Positions 10,075 to 22,627 of a stretch of DNA of 64,000 nucleotides are shown one piece after another. The DNA lies in contig CM050654.1 of NCBI GenBank assembly GCA_027574665.1, positions 39,355,222-39,419,221 of the forward strand, given 5' to 3'. The stretch is from Rhynochetos jubatus (lineage: Eukaryota > Chordata > Aves > Eurypygiformes > Rhynochetidae). The position numbers and the translations under genes were made by a program. Position 1 is the first letter of the stretch, and the number at the start of each line of letters is the position of its first letter. The notes beneath the pieces are model-generated. The model was not told the origin of the DNA. It made no database searches and saw only the letters and a program-made list of their open reading frames with translations.

Positions 10075-13000
10075 GTACGAAAAAGGATTAGAAACAGGAG
10101 TGCTCAGTATATGGTAAAGAGGAAGGGAAACCCTATGTCCTTAGGATACATCCATTTTGAGCATGTTTAGATTTCAGTTGGGATCCTGGGTGCTTTGCTA
10201 GCAAGACATCACAGGAGCCTGTGCTGCACAGTCACTGTAAGCATCACTCCCATCACAGAGGACCAAGCTGTTTCTGGCACCATTATCTCACTGGATGTGG
10301 GGATGGCTGAGACATCTGTCAGTAAAGGATGAACATGCTGAGCAGTAGTTTCTCACTACCTCTTTTGAGGTATGAGATGTGAACTCCCTAGTCCTATGCA
10401 ATAACCGCTTGGTCACTTCGATATTTGACGGTGATTTACAAGCATTAATGAATTGGACCCTCTGTTACATCCTCAAGGACAAGGAAATATTATCAGTCCA
10501 TCTTTCCCTCCCCACAAAATTTGCAGATCGGGTAAAGGTAATGCAGCACGAAGGGGGCTAATGATTTCTCATCTGGTGCTTTTATCGTTGGCATGTATTT
10601 CCTCTTCTCTGCCTTCCCCACCTTCCCCTCCCCCTGTCCCAAATTCCTGAAAATGACACCTCTTTTCCTAGTAACCTTTGGTAAACCGATGTAGAGCATC
10701 TGCAAACCCAAAGTTTCTTATTTATTTAAGTAGTAGCAGCTGGGAATTCATTGAATATAGCACTTCTTTTTCTTTCCAACCCTTTTTTTCTGCATCAGAT
10801 ATCTGCATTTGTTGTCTTTCAGCTATTATATGACTCCATTCTGACTCCACTCAATGATTAATGTGGGGTTAATAACTTTATCCAGTGAATGTTGGTGTAA
10901 AGGAGTGACTGCTGCTAACTGCACCCTATTAATGGTACATTTTGATTGGTTTGGAGAGCAAATTATTATTTTCTTCACCTACTCAGAAACAGCTTTTCCA
11001 TGAAAAGACAGAGTAAGATTGTATTTTTAGGAACAATCTGTTTTCTGTCTGTAATTAATATGTTCCGGATTGTTTGGCTACTTTGGTCGGTGTATCACAA
11101 ACTAGACTATTATGCTCAAAGCTGCTTTTGGGACATTCAGTAATAACTCCTTTTGAAAGCATTAAGAGCAACCCCTGTAAATCACTGTGGGTTTGAGTAA
11201 CTCTCTAGCTTTGCCTAAACCATGCCAGGTTTCTGTAACAAGCTGATGAGCTATCACTGGGTAAAAAAATGTATCCTTGATTCACACCTCTCTGGTGTAA
11301 ATCCTGTTCCAATTTTAAAAGCACCTTGTTATAATAGTGTTGGACAGAGGAATTCTTGAGGCTAAGTGACATTTACAGCCTATGATACTAGTGTATCTGC
11401 ACTGTGTATCCATCAACATTTGGCATTTAAGAAAATCTGCTCATCCTCGCATCGCCTGTTAAACACTCACTCTATTAGCAGGAAAAAAAAAAGAAAGAAG
11501 AAAATCATCCTTTCTACATTTGAGTTTTTAATGGGCAAAAAAGGGGTCAGTTTGACCTCAACAGCGTGAAATCAGCCCCAAATAACCTCAGGCAACTGTA
11601 CACCTGGAAGCAAAAGGTGGGTTAAAATGACATTTTTTGTTAATGCTGGAATAACTTGTACTCTTTAGCGTGCACAGCTGTATTATCCCGGGGCAGTTTT
11701 TGGCTCGGTGTGAATTTACACATCTGTCAGATTGCTTGGAGATCCATAGGCAAAATGTAACACTCGGGAACATCGTGTGGATTTGGGATGTTTCCTGTAG
11801 GACCTGGGAAGCGCGGAGGAACGAAAGGCTGGCCTGCTCATTGCAGCCAGCGCTCCTCGCTGCCCATCTCTGCGCCCTGAGGAACAGGACAAAAGCACTT
11901 CTGTCCACAGGTGATTTTAGGCTCCGCTTCAAAACTTCGTTCAGAAGTCAACTCCACATTTTCTAGCTCAAAATCGCTTTCTTAATTTAAAACCGCTTGT
12001 GTTTTCCCTCCGGTTTATTCCAAATAGAGGTCCCCAAGGGGTGTTTGAATTCACGTTAAGGACTACAGATTTGTCTGACTTGGTTTTTAGGGAGCATAAG
12101 CTGAGCATCAGACTATGATTACTGAAAGCTAATCTAGGGCTTCAGCCACGGATCAGGTTCCTTTTTATTAATCCTACTTCCTTTATTGCTTCAGCCATTT
12201 CTACATCGTCTTTTATTCCTGGGTTATCATGCTGTAGTTGTTCAGCTCCCTGTTTTTCCGTGTCCTCAAAACCAAGGGCATATCCCATGTCTTCTCAATG
12301 TTCTCTACTTTGTGTATGATTCTGATTTCCTCTCCAGAGCTCTTCATACCCTCTCGATGCTATGCTGTGGCCTGAGCTGGAGCCCTGGAACCACACGATT
12401 CCTGCACCTGCCTCTGCTACCAGCTTCCCAGGTGGCTTTTGGAATATTTTCATATATTCACTATGCAGTGGCTTTACACCACCCTGGCCTCTAACTTGCC
12501 TCTCAGATTGCTGCCATGCATGTTAATGCATAATATATTTTGGAATGCAGTTTGTGTGCTACTACTTAAAATAGGGTTGTATCGTTCATATGGGAAATAA
12601 TTTTTTTAATTCATAACCCTGGGACAAGGGAAATGAACGCAATTTTTCTTTAATTTTTGTGGAGCAAGAGTGAACACAGTAGGGTGGAGAGGGTTTTTCT
12701 TGTCGTGAAGCTGGGTTGCAGCGATCAGGGCTGTCGTGCGTGTTGGAGGAGCGAGATGCAAGGCAGACGCGCTCGCTTGGATTGGGTTTGGGGGAGGTTG
12801 TGTGGTGGCATAGCTCGCAGTGGAGCTGGCACAGCTTCCAGGCCTGGGGTTAAGTTGCTCAGTTTGGTTCAATTGGTAATTAATAAAAGCAATGGCCAAT
12901 TTGACTTTATACCATGTGTCTGTCTGTGTGGAACCTGGCACATGCAAACCCTCTTTCTACTGAGCAAGATGGTCAGCGTATTTTTTGACGTGCACATTTT

Positions 13001-14790
13001 TCTGGGAACCTGGAAGCGTGTGACGTTTCAGTGAAAGGGAAGAAGCCTCCTGGCCCCCAACATAGGTTTAAAACGGTAGTTAAACACAACTTTCAAAATG
13101 TTTCCTAAGTGTTGGTGTAGGTTCACCTCCTACAGCTTCCAGATTTTCAAGAGACAGGTCCATCAGAGTTTCAGGACAGCATCCCAGCAGTTGGGTTATT
13201 TTGTAAACCCAGAAGGGGCCACCAACATTTTGGTACAAGACTTCCCCCCCAACCCCTCCAAAGAGGAACATCTGCTCCTTAGCATGCTGCTCATTTCCAT
13301 GGCAGGGCTCCAGTTGCTCTTCCAACGCAGAGCTCGGCAATAGTAGCGCTGGTGTCTGAGCTCTGGAACAAACCAAGTGGTTTGCGTGTGCTTTTGTGTG
13401 CCATGAGTTATTTCTACTATGTGCTTATTTATAATAATGGGCATTCATTATTATGAGAGAGCCTTTTTGCTCAGGAATCATCACAGTACACGCTGTAAAT
13501 GCATCTTGACAATAGTTTGCATTTGTATATTATGGACCCATAATACGTATTTATTTGTGTGTATAAAACTGTAATACCAAATGCATAGTAAAAAAAAAAA
13601 AGTCCTTAGGAAATTGCATGAACAGTAGTTCCATTTAAAATATCATATCTTGGCCAATTTTGTTATGTCCAAATATCCTAGTCACATTGTAGACTAACAG
13701 CCTGCCAAATTTCACTTAAAAGCACAGCCAATTTTTAAGTTACAGAAGCACAAAGAGCAGTGGAATGTTCTTTTTTAGGACTCCTCTAACTTAAACAAAA
13801 ATTATAAGGTTTTTATTGTTTTGCTTAAATCCAAGGGAAAAAAATATTTGCTGCAAATCAGCCTGGATCACGCTGCAAAATTCAGCATTTGGCTGTCTAC
13901 ACGACTGGAGTATGCTACTCAAAACAAGTTGACTTGCTCGTTAGAAGTTCAAAGCCCATGTAAAAGTATATTTATTAGTAAATAAGAGTCAGTTAGAGGA
14001 ATTTTTATTAATGGCATCTTATTTTTTATTTATCCTCCCCCCCCCCAAGCAGAGTAGTTCTCCCATTGAGCTCTTTGCTAGAGATATTTTTCCCACTGAC
14101 TGCTGTTCTGAATTTGGGTCTTTACAGATGCTTTATCTTGCTCTTTGCAGATTGTAACAGGATATGCCGTCTCACTCACAGTGCAATAAAGGGAAAGTTT
14201 AATATAATCTGAAGTAAGAAATACTGACTGATTTTTGCTCCTATCAGTGGTGGTCAGGGACTACTATTAAAATGTCTTAAAGGAAAGAAAATCATATTCA
14301 AATTGTGGACATAACCCCAGATGTTTGCATGAAAGAATTGTTTTTTTATTTTAACTAAGGTTTCGTTGTCAAGAAAAAAAAAAAAGGGATCTGCTTTTAA
14401 GATTTCTCATCTACATACTTAAAATCATTTTCCACTGGCATCAAAGGAAGAAATGCATGGATTCATTAGAATAATTACAGAAAAAAGCGAAAAATGGAGT
14501 CAGTGCATTAAAATCTCCATTTTAGCTCCATATAGTGTCTGCCGTGCGGGGGGAAAACAGTTAATTAGGACAGCAAAAGGCAGCACTGAGAAAATGTGCT
14601 GCTTGACAAAGGTGGCAGAACTCATCCAAGATTCGTTTTGAATAAGTAAGTTATAACCATCCCTATAAGATGGCTTAAAAAAATACGTAAAAAAATAAAT
14701 ACACATATATAAAAGCCCCCATAGCAATCCCCCATCACTTGGTTAGAGTATTTCCAAAAGGTTACGGTTGTAAAATAGTATTTATTTCTC
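10075..14790. other. Non-coding sequence, possible downstream intron
   Basis: AT-rich sequence. A protein-like open stretch at 10379-10561 ends near a donor-like AAG|GTAATG (about 10536), but no acceptor in the right phase links it to the exon ending at 10074. A C/T-rich tract (10610-10650), a mononucleotide C run near 14037 and several A runs are present. The stretch 13480-14020 is AT-rich, unique-looking and might be conserved non-coding DNA. Other open frames look like chance. Confidence 0.5.
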
Positions 14791-14925
14791 CTGCGTAGCC
14801 GGCTGGCTTCTCCCTCTCCCCTCTCCGCGCCGCCTCCAGCCCTGTGCCGGGCTGCCTGTTCTTTATTCCCAGCGCAGCTTTTAGCCCGCGTGGCCAATCG
14901 GGACGGCAGCGCCAGCCCAGGACCA
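14791..14925. promoter_or_regulatory. GC-rich CpG patch with a CCAAT motif
   Basis: About a dozen CpGs lie in 135 bases, with a pyrimidine-rich stretch (14808-14826), GC-box-like strings and a CCAAT pentamer (14894-14898) in GGCCAATCGGGAC. The flanks are AT-rich. A small promoter or regulatory CpG island fits, but no TATA box, first exon or splice donor is evident nearby on either strand. A minus-strand open frame crosses it, with no recognisable product. Confidence 0.3.
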
Positions 14926-15659
14926 TGCTTGGTGCTGAGCTCCAAATGTGATTCCAGCCCTGACAGGGGGATTATAGGAAACAGATGACTTACGCTTCTA
15001 ATTTGTGGCCTTAAATTGCAAACAGAATTTCAGGAGTCGAGCAGAGTAATAAATGGCAATAGAGAAAGCCACACACAGCCAAATCAGTATGTGGTGGTTG
15101 TAGGTTAAACTAAATAGGAAGAGACAGGTTATGATGGTTTAGTGTATTACAGAGAAGAAAGTCTTAAATTACTAGTGCTGAGAGGTATTGCACTATGGCA
15201 GACAGTATTGCATTGTGTAGTCTACAGATATCACAAGCAGAACAATAAAAAAGCAGGTTTAGCATAAAACCTGTTGCTGGACAAATCTTTTTTTCCCCTT
15301 AGAAATGGAAGCTGTGTTTTATGTTTGTTTTGACCTTAACTATATGCTTGCCCCTTAACATCTGTTTTCTACTGTTGCAGTTTTTCACACCAAATTAACT
15401 GTCAGGGCTTCAGATAAAAATAAGTTAAAAATACTTCCAAATTATTTCTTGTTGACTTTCAGGACTAGAAAAGTGTCCTGTTACTCTTCCTGTTCTGGAT
15501 TGCAGCGCTTATCTCTCGCAGGCGTAAAATATACACCGTGAAACATTTTCAAACGATTAAAAATCAGAGTGGCACATTTTAAACTTTTTTTACCCCCTTT
15601 TGTTTTTTTGCTTATGGCAGCTCTGCGAGCCGCTGCTTTTTGTGTAATGGCATCAGAGT
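14926..15659. other. Non-coding sequence, nothing recognised
   Basis: AT-rich unique-looking sequence without repeats, splice-flanked frames or RNA genes that I can identify. Confidence 0.55.
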
Positions 15660-15850
15660 ACATTTTGGAGGAGGTTTTTGCGCTTTCATGCTGGATCTGC
15701 TGACTTCTTTTGTTATCATTTGTAGCTTCTGGTTCTGAGAAGCTTCTGCATGTTTATTTAATGATGATTTGTATCAAAAGCTTGCTCCACGGTGCTAATT
15801 GGTGCATGCTCCTTGTAAGCCTTAAATTATAAAGATATATTGTTAGAACC
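15660..15850. promoter_or_regulatory. Conserved-looking non-coding block
   Basis: Unique sequence with clustered TTTAATGATG, GCTAATTGG and TTAAATTATAAAG strings and no coding frame. Its texture resembles developmental conserved non-coding elements. Conservation is inferred, not seen. Confidence 0.25.
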
Positions 15851-16299
15851 CAGAGCGGTTTCACATCTGATATACCGACGACTAACGTGGGATTTGCTTT
15901 TTTTTCATCTCAGTACAAGAGGGAAGGAGAGATGAGGAATATGCTTAAAGGTCTGCAGGAATAGCTGGTACCACAAAGGCATATGTCAATTGTTAGCATT
16001 TCTTAAGCCTCTTAATTTAAAGATGTATTTAAAAAAAAAAAATGGAACGACTCTTTTCTTTAACAATGTGTGATCTCTGGAGTCTCTGGAAGCCGTTAGA
16101 AAAACATTCCCATTACACACCAAGTAACGCAGCGGTATTATCCTACCACCCAGATAATACTGCCCTAAAATGACAACTGGCCAGACCTACCAATAGCATT
16201 AACCCAAAGACTTCAAACATGAGAGGAAAAATAAACCTTTGCCTCCCCGGTACTTTGCATTACCACGCCATGTAGGGCATTAATCTGTGCAACCTGTAG

Positions 16300-16375
16300 G
16301 CTTTCTCGGTCGGAGAAAACCTTTAGTCTTTCGGGGCATCGTAGCAGGGTCCAACGTCGACGCTTCGTTCCAGGC
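16300..16375. promoter_or_regulatory. CpG-dense patch beside a conserved-looking block
   Basis: About eight CpGs occur in 75 bases (including the ACGTCGACG core near 16355), directly upstream of the homeodomain-motif-rich block at 16385. CpG retention next to such a block suggests a shared regulatory element, on composition alone. Confidence 0.25.
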
Positions 16376-16384
16376 AGTGAAGCC

Positions 16385-16560
16385 TGCCTGCATTTGAATG
16401 AACATAACTGTTATTATTGCCAAATGATTATTGTTTTAAGCAGGTCTTTTGATTATCATTGAAAATGACTAGCTAAATACATTTTGATTAATCACTTGCA
16501 AAAATTATGCTTGTTAGAGCTGTTTTATATTCTCTGTCGCTGTGTTCTCACTGTAGGTTA
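16385..16560. promoter_or_regulatory. Conserved-looking block rich in homeodomain-type sites
   Basis: Dense AT-rich motifs occur without simple repetition: GAACATAACTG, CCAAATGATTATTG, TTTGATTATCATTG, GATTAATCACTTGC. These are typical homeobox and POU-type half sites, and no reading frame survives. It is one of the best enhancer candidates in the window by appearance. Evolutionary conservation must be tested. Confidence 0.35.
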
Positions 16561-19159
16561 TAGCCATTTCTTTACAGCTGAAGATTTTTTCCCTTTAAGT
16601 CACCTGGTGAGAAAGGAAAACAAATCTTAGTTGAAAGCTTTTGTCTGCAAGACAGACTCCTCTTTTCATCCCTATGTCCTTTAAAAAAATGCTCAATTAT
16701 TGTCTGTGCCACAGGGGAAAGAATGGGGCCTACATAGGACCTGAACCTTTTCAGACAGGAGATGGCTTTTGTTTTTGCACCCCATCAACACCGCTCACCT
16801 AATTAAATCTGATATCTCTGGCTGAAGCAAAATGATTTGTTAATAGTTCTTTGGGAATTTCCTTAATGAGTTTAGATGTCTTTTGTATGGTACATGTGGG
16901 GGTATTTTGCAAATGGAGCTGAAAAAAGAAAAAAAAAATGGGGCAAAGAGAGAGGAGAAAGAGCACCAAACCAAGGAGCAAGGTGTGGGCTGACGGCGAG
17001 TCTGGTGGGCTGCAGCCAGTCATTAGCCAGGGGCACGCAGCAGAGATGCTTGGGAAGAGCCCTCCCCATCCCGCACAGCCAGGGACATCTGTCAGGGACT
17101 CAGATATTACACCTTGATCAGGCCGAGACAGTGACACCATTTTCTTTAACAAACACCAGCAGCTTTTCTTTCTCCTTTATTTTAACATTTCTCAGGGGTT
17201 GGATTCCCTTTCTTCTCCTGCTCTGCTGAGAGTAAAAGGAGCTTGTTAACTTGCTTAGATATTTTGACTGCTGATGCACTTTGGCCACTTGCCTGTGGTA
17301 ACAGTGTCAAAGCATTACTTGGGATAATTGCTATATTTGCAGTCTGAAGAGTGCTCTGACTTAGTGTTCAAGCTGCTGAATAAAAAAGAAATTGTCATTT
17401 TGGAAGAAATCTGTGAATTACCCTCTCAGTTAAAAAAGCACACAGTTTTCAAAATGCCTTTCCCCCTTGTATTCAAGCATAATGTTATTCAGATAATTAA
17501 CATTTTAATAAATCACTTAAAATATGAGATAGCAGCTTAAAAGGCTTTGATTTCAGTAGGGTTTTGTTTTGTTTTTATTTTTAGCTTTGGGGATTAACCA
17601 CTATGGGGCTCTATTTCTTCATTCTGTGCATACCCAAAAGTACCCACCGGTCCATAAAAACGCCGTGCGCTGCTAGCTTGGGGTTTTCAAAGGATGCAGC
17701 ATCGAGCCCATAGGTTTCGCCAAGTTTACTAGTGTTCCTAGCGGCACGCTTTGAACTAGTATTGTAAGATATCAATGTGGTTGTAATTATGAAATAACTG
17801 GGATATTAAAAATATTAGTTACCTTGTCAATTGTGTCTCAAGTCATACTGCATATGGATAGCCTATGACAATTTTTTGATAGCCCTTCATTTAGTAAAGG
17901 TGTGAATAATTTATACATACTCTGATGATATCCATTTCCTGAGTGGAAATTGAGAGCGTAATAGAATTTAATTGTATGACTATGCTATAAGAAATGTCAT
18001 CTTTAAACTACATCTGTTATACACTACACCTTTCTGCTATGTTTGTGCATCCCATTTGTTGTGCAATCTTTCTCTTTGGAAAATTAGGGTAGATACCACG
18101 AGCAAGCTGTGGTCTAGGAAAAAGTCCAGATCTCTTGCAGACTCACTGAATACCCTCACGCTGCTTCTGATCAACCTTTCGCAGGAGTACCTGGCAGGAT
18201 GGTGTCTGGTAGCAGTTAAGGGGTTGGAGTCCAAGGACCATGGGCCGTAGAGTTAGTTAAGACTGTCAGCAGAAGCTCAGGGTGAGAAGAGAAAGCAGAC
18301 ATTGCTTCTTGCGGCCCCTGTTTTCAAGTTTGCCCCAAAGCTCTAAAATATAAAATGAACAAAAAGAAAAGATATTTTTCTGGTAGTCTGCATTGTGCTT
18401 CAAATCGTACTCTTCTGGATTCACACCTTCAAGCCTGCACTGGATCTACTGTATCACAGCACCTAGGCAACATGTAGTAGGCTAAATATGTCTGGAAATC
18501 CATCATTTAACGTGACCTAGAGGAGATCCAATAGGAGAAAGTGAAGGATGAAAGGCTTGAATGAATCTTTCCCATGCCCATCCTCAAACCCAAGTTAATC
18601 AGCCTAGAAATTACCAGCGTTAGCAGCCCTGCCGCTGTTCCTCCCTTACCTGTGTTAGGGTGCGATCCTGTTGCATCTGGCTCCTGTCACTTCATGGCAT
18701 GCTGATAAACAGCAATGGATTTAATCAAAATTACTTAGGTTGGAAGCCAGGACGGTGCTTGGCCCCAGGAAATCTTGCGAGGAAGCACCTAGTAAAATTA
18801 CTCATCCTGCATTTTTCTGTTGCTCGTAGGCTTTAACGCTCGCCCGCTCTAATGCAAAGTGAAGCATACTTTGTTCTACTGCCTCCAGATACCTTGTGTG
18901 CCTGCCTGATGCGCTCTGATGTGCATTTTACCTGGCATTTGGGAGTATTTATTTAACACAGGCATGATTACTTCTCTTGCGGTATTAATTCTGAAAAATG
19001 CTGAGCTCTTCCAAAAAGTGCTGATTGCTCTATCGGCGGCCGAGGTGTCGAAAGAGAAAGGTGTCTGGCCTGGTGCAGGGTTCCAGCTGACGTGACTGGG
19101 GGCTGTGGTTGGGTAGGCTTTAATGTACATGACAAATTTGCTGCTAAGAAAACTGTTTG
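16561..19159. other. Non-coding sequence with one CpG patch
   Basis: Opposite-strand open frames at 16799-17229 overlap each other over an A-rich tract and look like chance. The stretch 17641-17755 carries eight or nine CpGs. AT-rich parts (17280-17540, 17760-17960) are unique-looking. A GGCGGCCG string at 19034 lies in ordinary sequence. No exon or RNA gene is recognised. Confidence 0.5.
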
Positions 19160-19264
19160 GGGCCCAGATTTTACTCTAGGTTATGTGGATTTGAATTTTC
19201 AAGAGTTCCACAGGCTTCATTCGTTGCTGGAAATTTGAAAGGTGGATTAGGTCAGAATCTGGCT
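19160..19264. mobile_element. Ancient palindromic (MITE-like) element
   Basis: It starts with GGGCCCAGATTTTACTC and ends with GGTCAGAATCTGGC, which are imperfect inverted copies of each other. The two internal arms, TGTGGATTTGAATTTTCAAG on the left and TTGCTGGAAATTTGAAAGG on the right, are also roughly complementary. As I recall, old amniote palindromic repeats have this form (GGGCCAGATTCTG ends and a GTAAATCC/CATTGACTTCAATGG core). The length of about 105 bases fits such a non-autonomous DNA element. Divergence is high, so it is old and inactive. Confidence 0.55.
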
Positions 19265-22200
19265 GCCTGCGTTTTGGGGTGTGTTTTGCTCAGTCTAGAA
19301 CCCTGTCCATTTTAACTCTTCCTTTACTTCATTTTTCCTTTATAACTACCTTTATGTTTTCGGAAGAGCTCTCTTTCCCAATTGGCTGTCCTGTGCATTT
19401 TCAAACTACTTTTGAATTTAAAAAAAACCTAAACCAAACCCAACCCATTAAAAAAAAGATACCAACCCTCGAAAAAGGAATTCCAAAAGTTAAACAGTAT
19501 GAAAGAAAAGCTCCTTTCTGTCAGGGTAGGATCACCAGGGCTGGGATAAGCCCCTTGCCATATTATATGTATTTGAAACATGAGAGCTATTGTTTTGAAG
19601 CTTCACTATGTTATTGTCCTGCTTGTCTGGGTAAGGAGCGTATATCTCTGGTGGATGGAGGTTAGCTAAGTAAGTCATGCATAGATGGAATTTATTAAGT
19701 TTGCATGGTAGTGACAGCTGTGAGTGGGAACAGTAACTCCGAACGTGCCAAGGGCTGAGAAAGGGAAGGAATTTTCATATGTGTCTTAAAGGAAAACGTC
19801 GGGGTAATTTTGAAAGCTCTTCTAATCGCTCCATCTCATTACCAAGGGGGAAAGTCACTGAAATGATTTTGAAAGCATAATAGTCTGGCAGGGGGCTGTC
19901 TTTGGACAATCTCACCAAGCAGATGAGGACAGGGACGAGTTGGGTTCTGTTAAGAACCACTGAAAATCAGACGATTTAATACAAATCCATTCCAATAGAG
20001 TTCTAAATATACATCAACGCAACGTAGCAACTGGTTATCTGTTAAATTGGCTAAAAATGTTTTTTAAATATAGAATTTACCCCCAAATTGCTTCCTAGCC
20101 ATCTGATCTTCAGGAGCTTCTTGTGGAAACACTTTTGGTGTTTTTTCTTCTTTCTTTTTGCATTCCTGCACTGCCTCCTGAGAAGAAATTCACCTTCACT
20201 GCTGGATCATTAAAATGGCAGCTGTCACTTAGAGGGAGACAAATTCCAGTTGCTGGGGCTGATCCTGGCAGCACCGTGCGTACAAGTGACACACGGCTCT
20301 CTGGGACTGCCAGGAGAAAGGTCAGCCTGGCCTGCGAGAGCCAGGGTGGGCTCCCCGAGGTGCCAAACAGGCAGGGACGGAGATAGAAATACCAGGAAAG
20401 TGGGAAATAATGATGAATAGTCCACCTGCTATTAAGTCACTTTGTCCTCTTGTTGTTTTGGTCTGATTGTGAGGGATCAGGCCAAGCAACAGAACCTGTC
20501 TGGGGCAGGGATGCTTCAGCCCAAAAAAGAGTGTCAGGAGACACTCCTGCCTCCCAGTGCTGCAGTGAGCAGTTATGGACCAAAATTTACTAACATGGTG
20601 TTCTAACACTCTTTTGAAACCCAAGACCCTCCTCTGGTGATCGTGGGGCTGCCAAAGCAAGTGGTGACCCCTTCGCACCTTCTCTGCCCCTACCTTTGGT
20701 ACCTTTCCTCCTCTTGCCCCAACCTCACTGCCCCCTCGATCCCCTCTTTGTACGTTGCATGGATCAAACATGCCACAGGGTGGGCCCTGTCGATACCTTT
20801 TCATTTGATACAGGTATAATGCTGACTGGCAGAATATGACACTTTGCCCTGTTTTTTTAATAGAGCTCCTTTTTCCTTTTGTTTGATATTACATATATTT
20901 TTAAAATAACCCCATCTTCATAGCTTTCAGCACCATCCAGATTTTTTTTTTTCCAGGCAGATTAAAATTAATTCTAGTTTTAGAGAGCTCTTCAGGTGGC
21001 ATCTTTTAATTTTCACCTTTTCCAGGGCTTTTGTTGCAGCCTAAGAACGAGTTTACGGTAGGTTAAATCCATGTTCTTAATGAAGCACTTCTTGCTCTCT
21101 GTTTTCTTGTTGTTCTTAGACCACATAGGATATGTTCTGTTGATGTGTGGGGAGTTATGATTAGATGAGAATTTACCTCTGAGGAAGCTCAGATTATCAC
21201 ACATAAAGCATCAGAAATAGAAAAATGATGTGCACAACCATGAAAAAAACAATGGATGTTATCTTTAGTTTTTTTTCCTAATCACCCTCCAGCATCACTA
21301 CAGCAGTTAAGTTGCCTCGGGGCTCGCTAGGATTTATAGTTTATTATAACATTGATAAGAGCAGCCTAGCGAACACTGAACTGGATGTTCGGTAAATATT
21401 AGTTTGAATTCGTGGCAGAATTTTGATTCGATGTGTTCACAATTCTCCTGTATTTACACAGTTCACTGCAAAATTGCACCGCATCGACTGGTTTGATAAA
21501 CTGTGTGTATGTGTGTGTGCTTTTTTTCCTGAGTAGATGCCTGAACTAACCCGTGTAGATCAAACAGCTCCCGTTGTGGCTGAAAACACAGTTTGAAGCT
21601 GATGTTCTGTCTGTCACATGAATTACATATTTCAGTTAATAAGTTATGCAAATGGTGAATTTTATGTTCAGCTTTTGTAGTGTTGACTTTGAGTTTTGAA
21701 CAACATCCAGGCTAATAGTTTAATGGTGAAATTAGTGAATAATTGGGAATAGCAATTCATTGCTTTTTGTGATCTTGTCGATGAATCATTTAGATAAAAC
21801 TGTTCCCCGTTAATTGTTTTCTTGTCTTATATTTTGACACTTGATGCCGTATCATTAAGGGATTACCCCAAAGAGCTTTCCCTTGATTTGCAGGGGAGCA
21901 AAATCAACCCCTCAACGGGAAGCCCAGCGCTGAGTGGGAATACCAGTACTACCTTAATGCTACCTAATGGATGTCACCTCTGTGGATTTATGAATCCCAT
22001 TGCATCTAAATAATGGAGGGAAGTGATATAATAACCTTCAGCCCTTATTTTCTGTGGCTCATCAGTGCTGGAGTCTGAGAGTAGCTTCTTGTAATCCAAA
22101 TTCACTATTTGATGGGAATTTTGATATTCATTTTTTTTTCTAGGCATGGTCAAAGCTAAGAAAACCTGGTTTGGACTGTTTTAAAAAAGGAGATGAAATG

Positions 22201-22511
22201 ACACAAAAAGTAAACCAAAGTTTTAATTCCACATCAGGATTTTTAAGCAAAAAATGGAAACCTATTATAAATCTCACTATGAAATGCTACAATATGTTAT
22301 AAAACAGTTGTCTGTAATGAGCCCATTGGTTTGCAGTGTTAGTAGGAAGGCAGAAGATCATTCCAGGCATAATGTACTCTGAGAACACATGCATGGACAC
22401 GACCCTTGTGCCCAACCTGCCAGAACAGTCTCTGTTCCCCAGGGCCAGGCTGTGCCAAGTGGTTTTACATCTGGACCTCACATCTACATGGCAAAGAAAC
22501 TTCTGTCACCT
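19265..22511. other. Non-coding sequence, nothing recognised
   Basis: The 128-codon open frame at 19279-19665 runs through A-rich sequence and has no splice context. The 160-codon minus frame at 20322-20804 lies in GC-richer sequence with no recognisable motif. A short (TG)n stretch occurs at about 21500-21518. The rest is AT-rich and unrecognised. Confidence 0.5.
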
Positions 22512-22540
22512 TCCTGAGAGCCATTTGTAAGCTCTCAGGA
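22512..22540. repeat. Perfect 10-bp inverted repeat (hairpin)
   Basis: TCCTGAGAGC (22512-22521) and its exact complement GCTCTCAGGA (22531-22540) enclose a 9-base loop. It directly precedes an AT-only palindromic tract. No U run follows that would make it terminator-like for RNA polymerase III. Function is unknown. Confidence 0.75.
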
Positions 22541-22544
22541 GCTT

Positions 22545-22627
22545 TATATTTTATATATTTATATATAAATATATATATTTATATATTTTATATATTTATA
22601 AAATGTATTTTTTTATAAATAAATAAA
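22545..22627. repeat. AT-only, multiply self-complementary tract
   Basis: About 80 bases of TATATTT/AAATATA-type repeats are interrupted by a single G near 22604. They can form several alternative cruciforms. Such tracts are prone to length change and assembly error. Confidence 0.85.

Noticed and set aside
10379..10561. Possible next exon after 10074 (open frame ending near GTAATG)
   Set aside because: No acceptor places it in the phase required by the 9815 exon; the nearest AG sites give stops or the wrong frame.
19279..19665. 128-codon plus-strand open frame
   Set aside because: Runs through A-rich sequence giving lysine/asparagine stretches; no splice edges.
20322..20804. 160-codon minus-strand open frame
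   Set aside because: GC-richer sequence with overlapping frames on the other strand and no protein-like motif.
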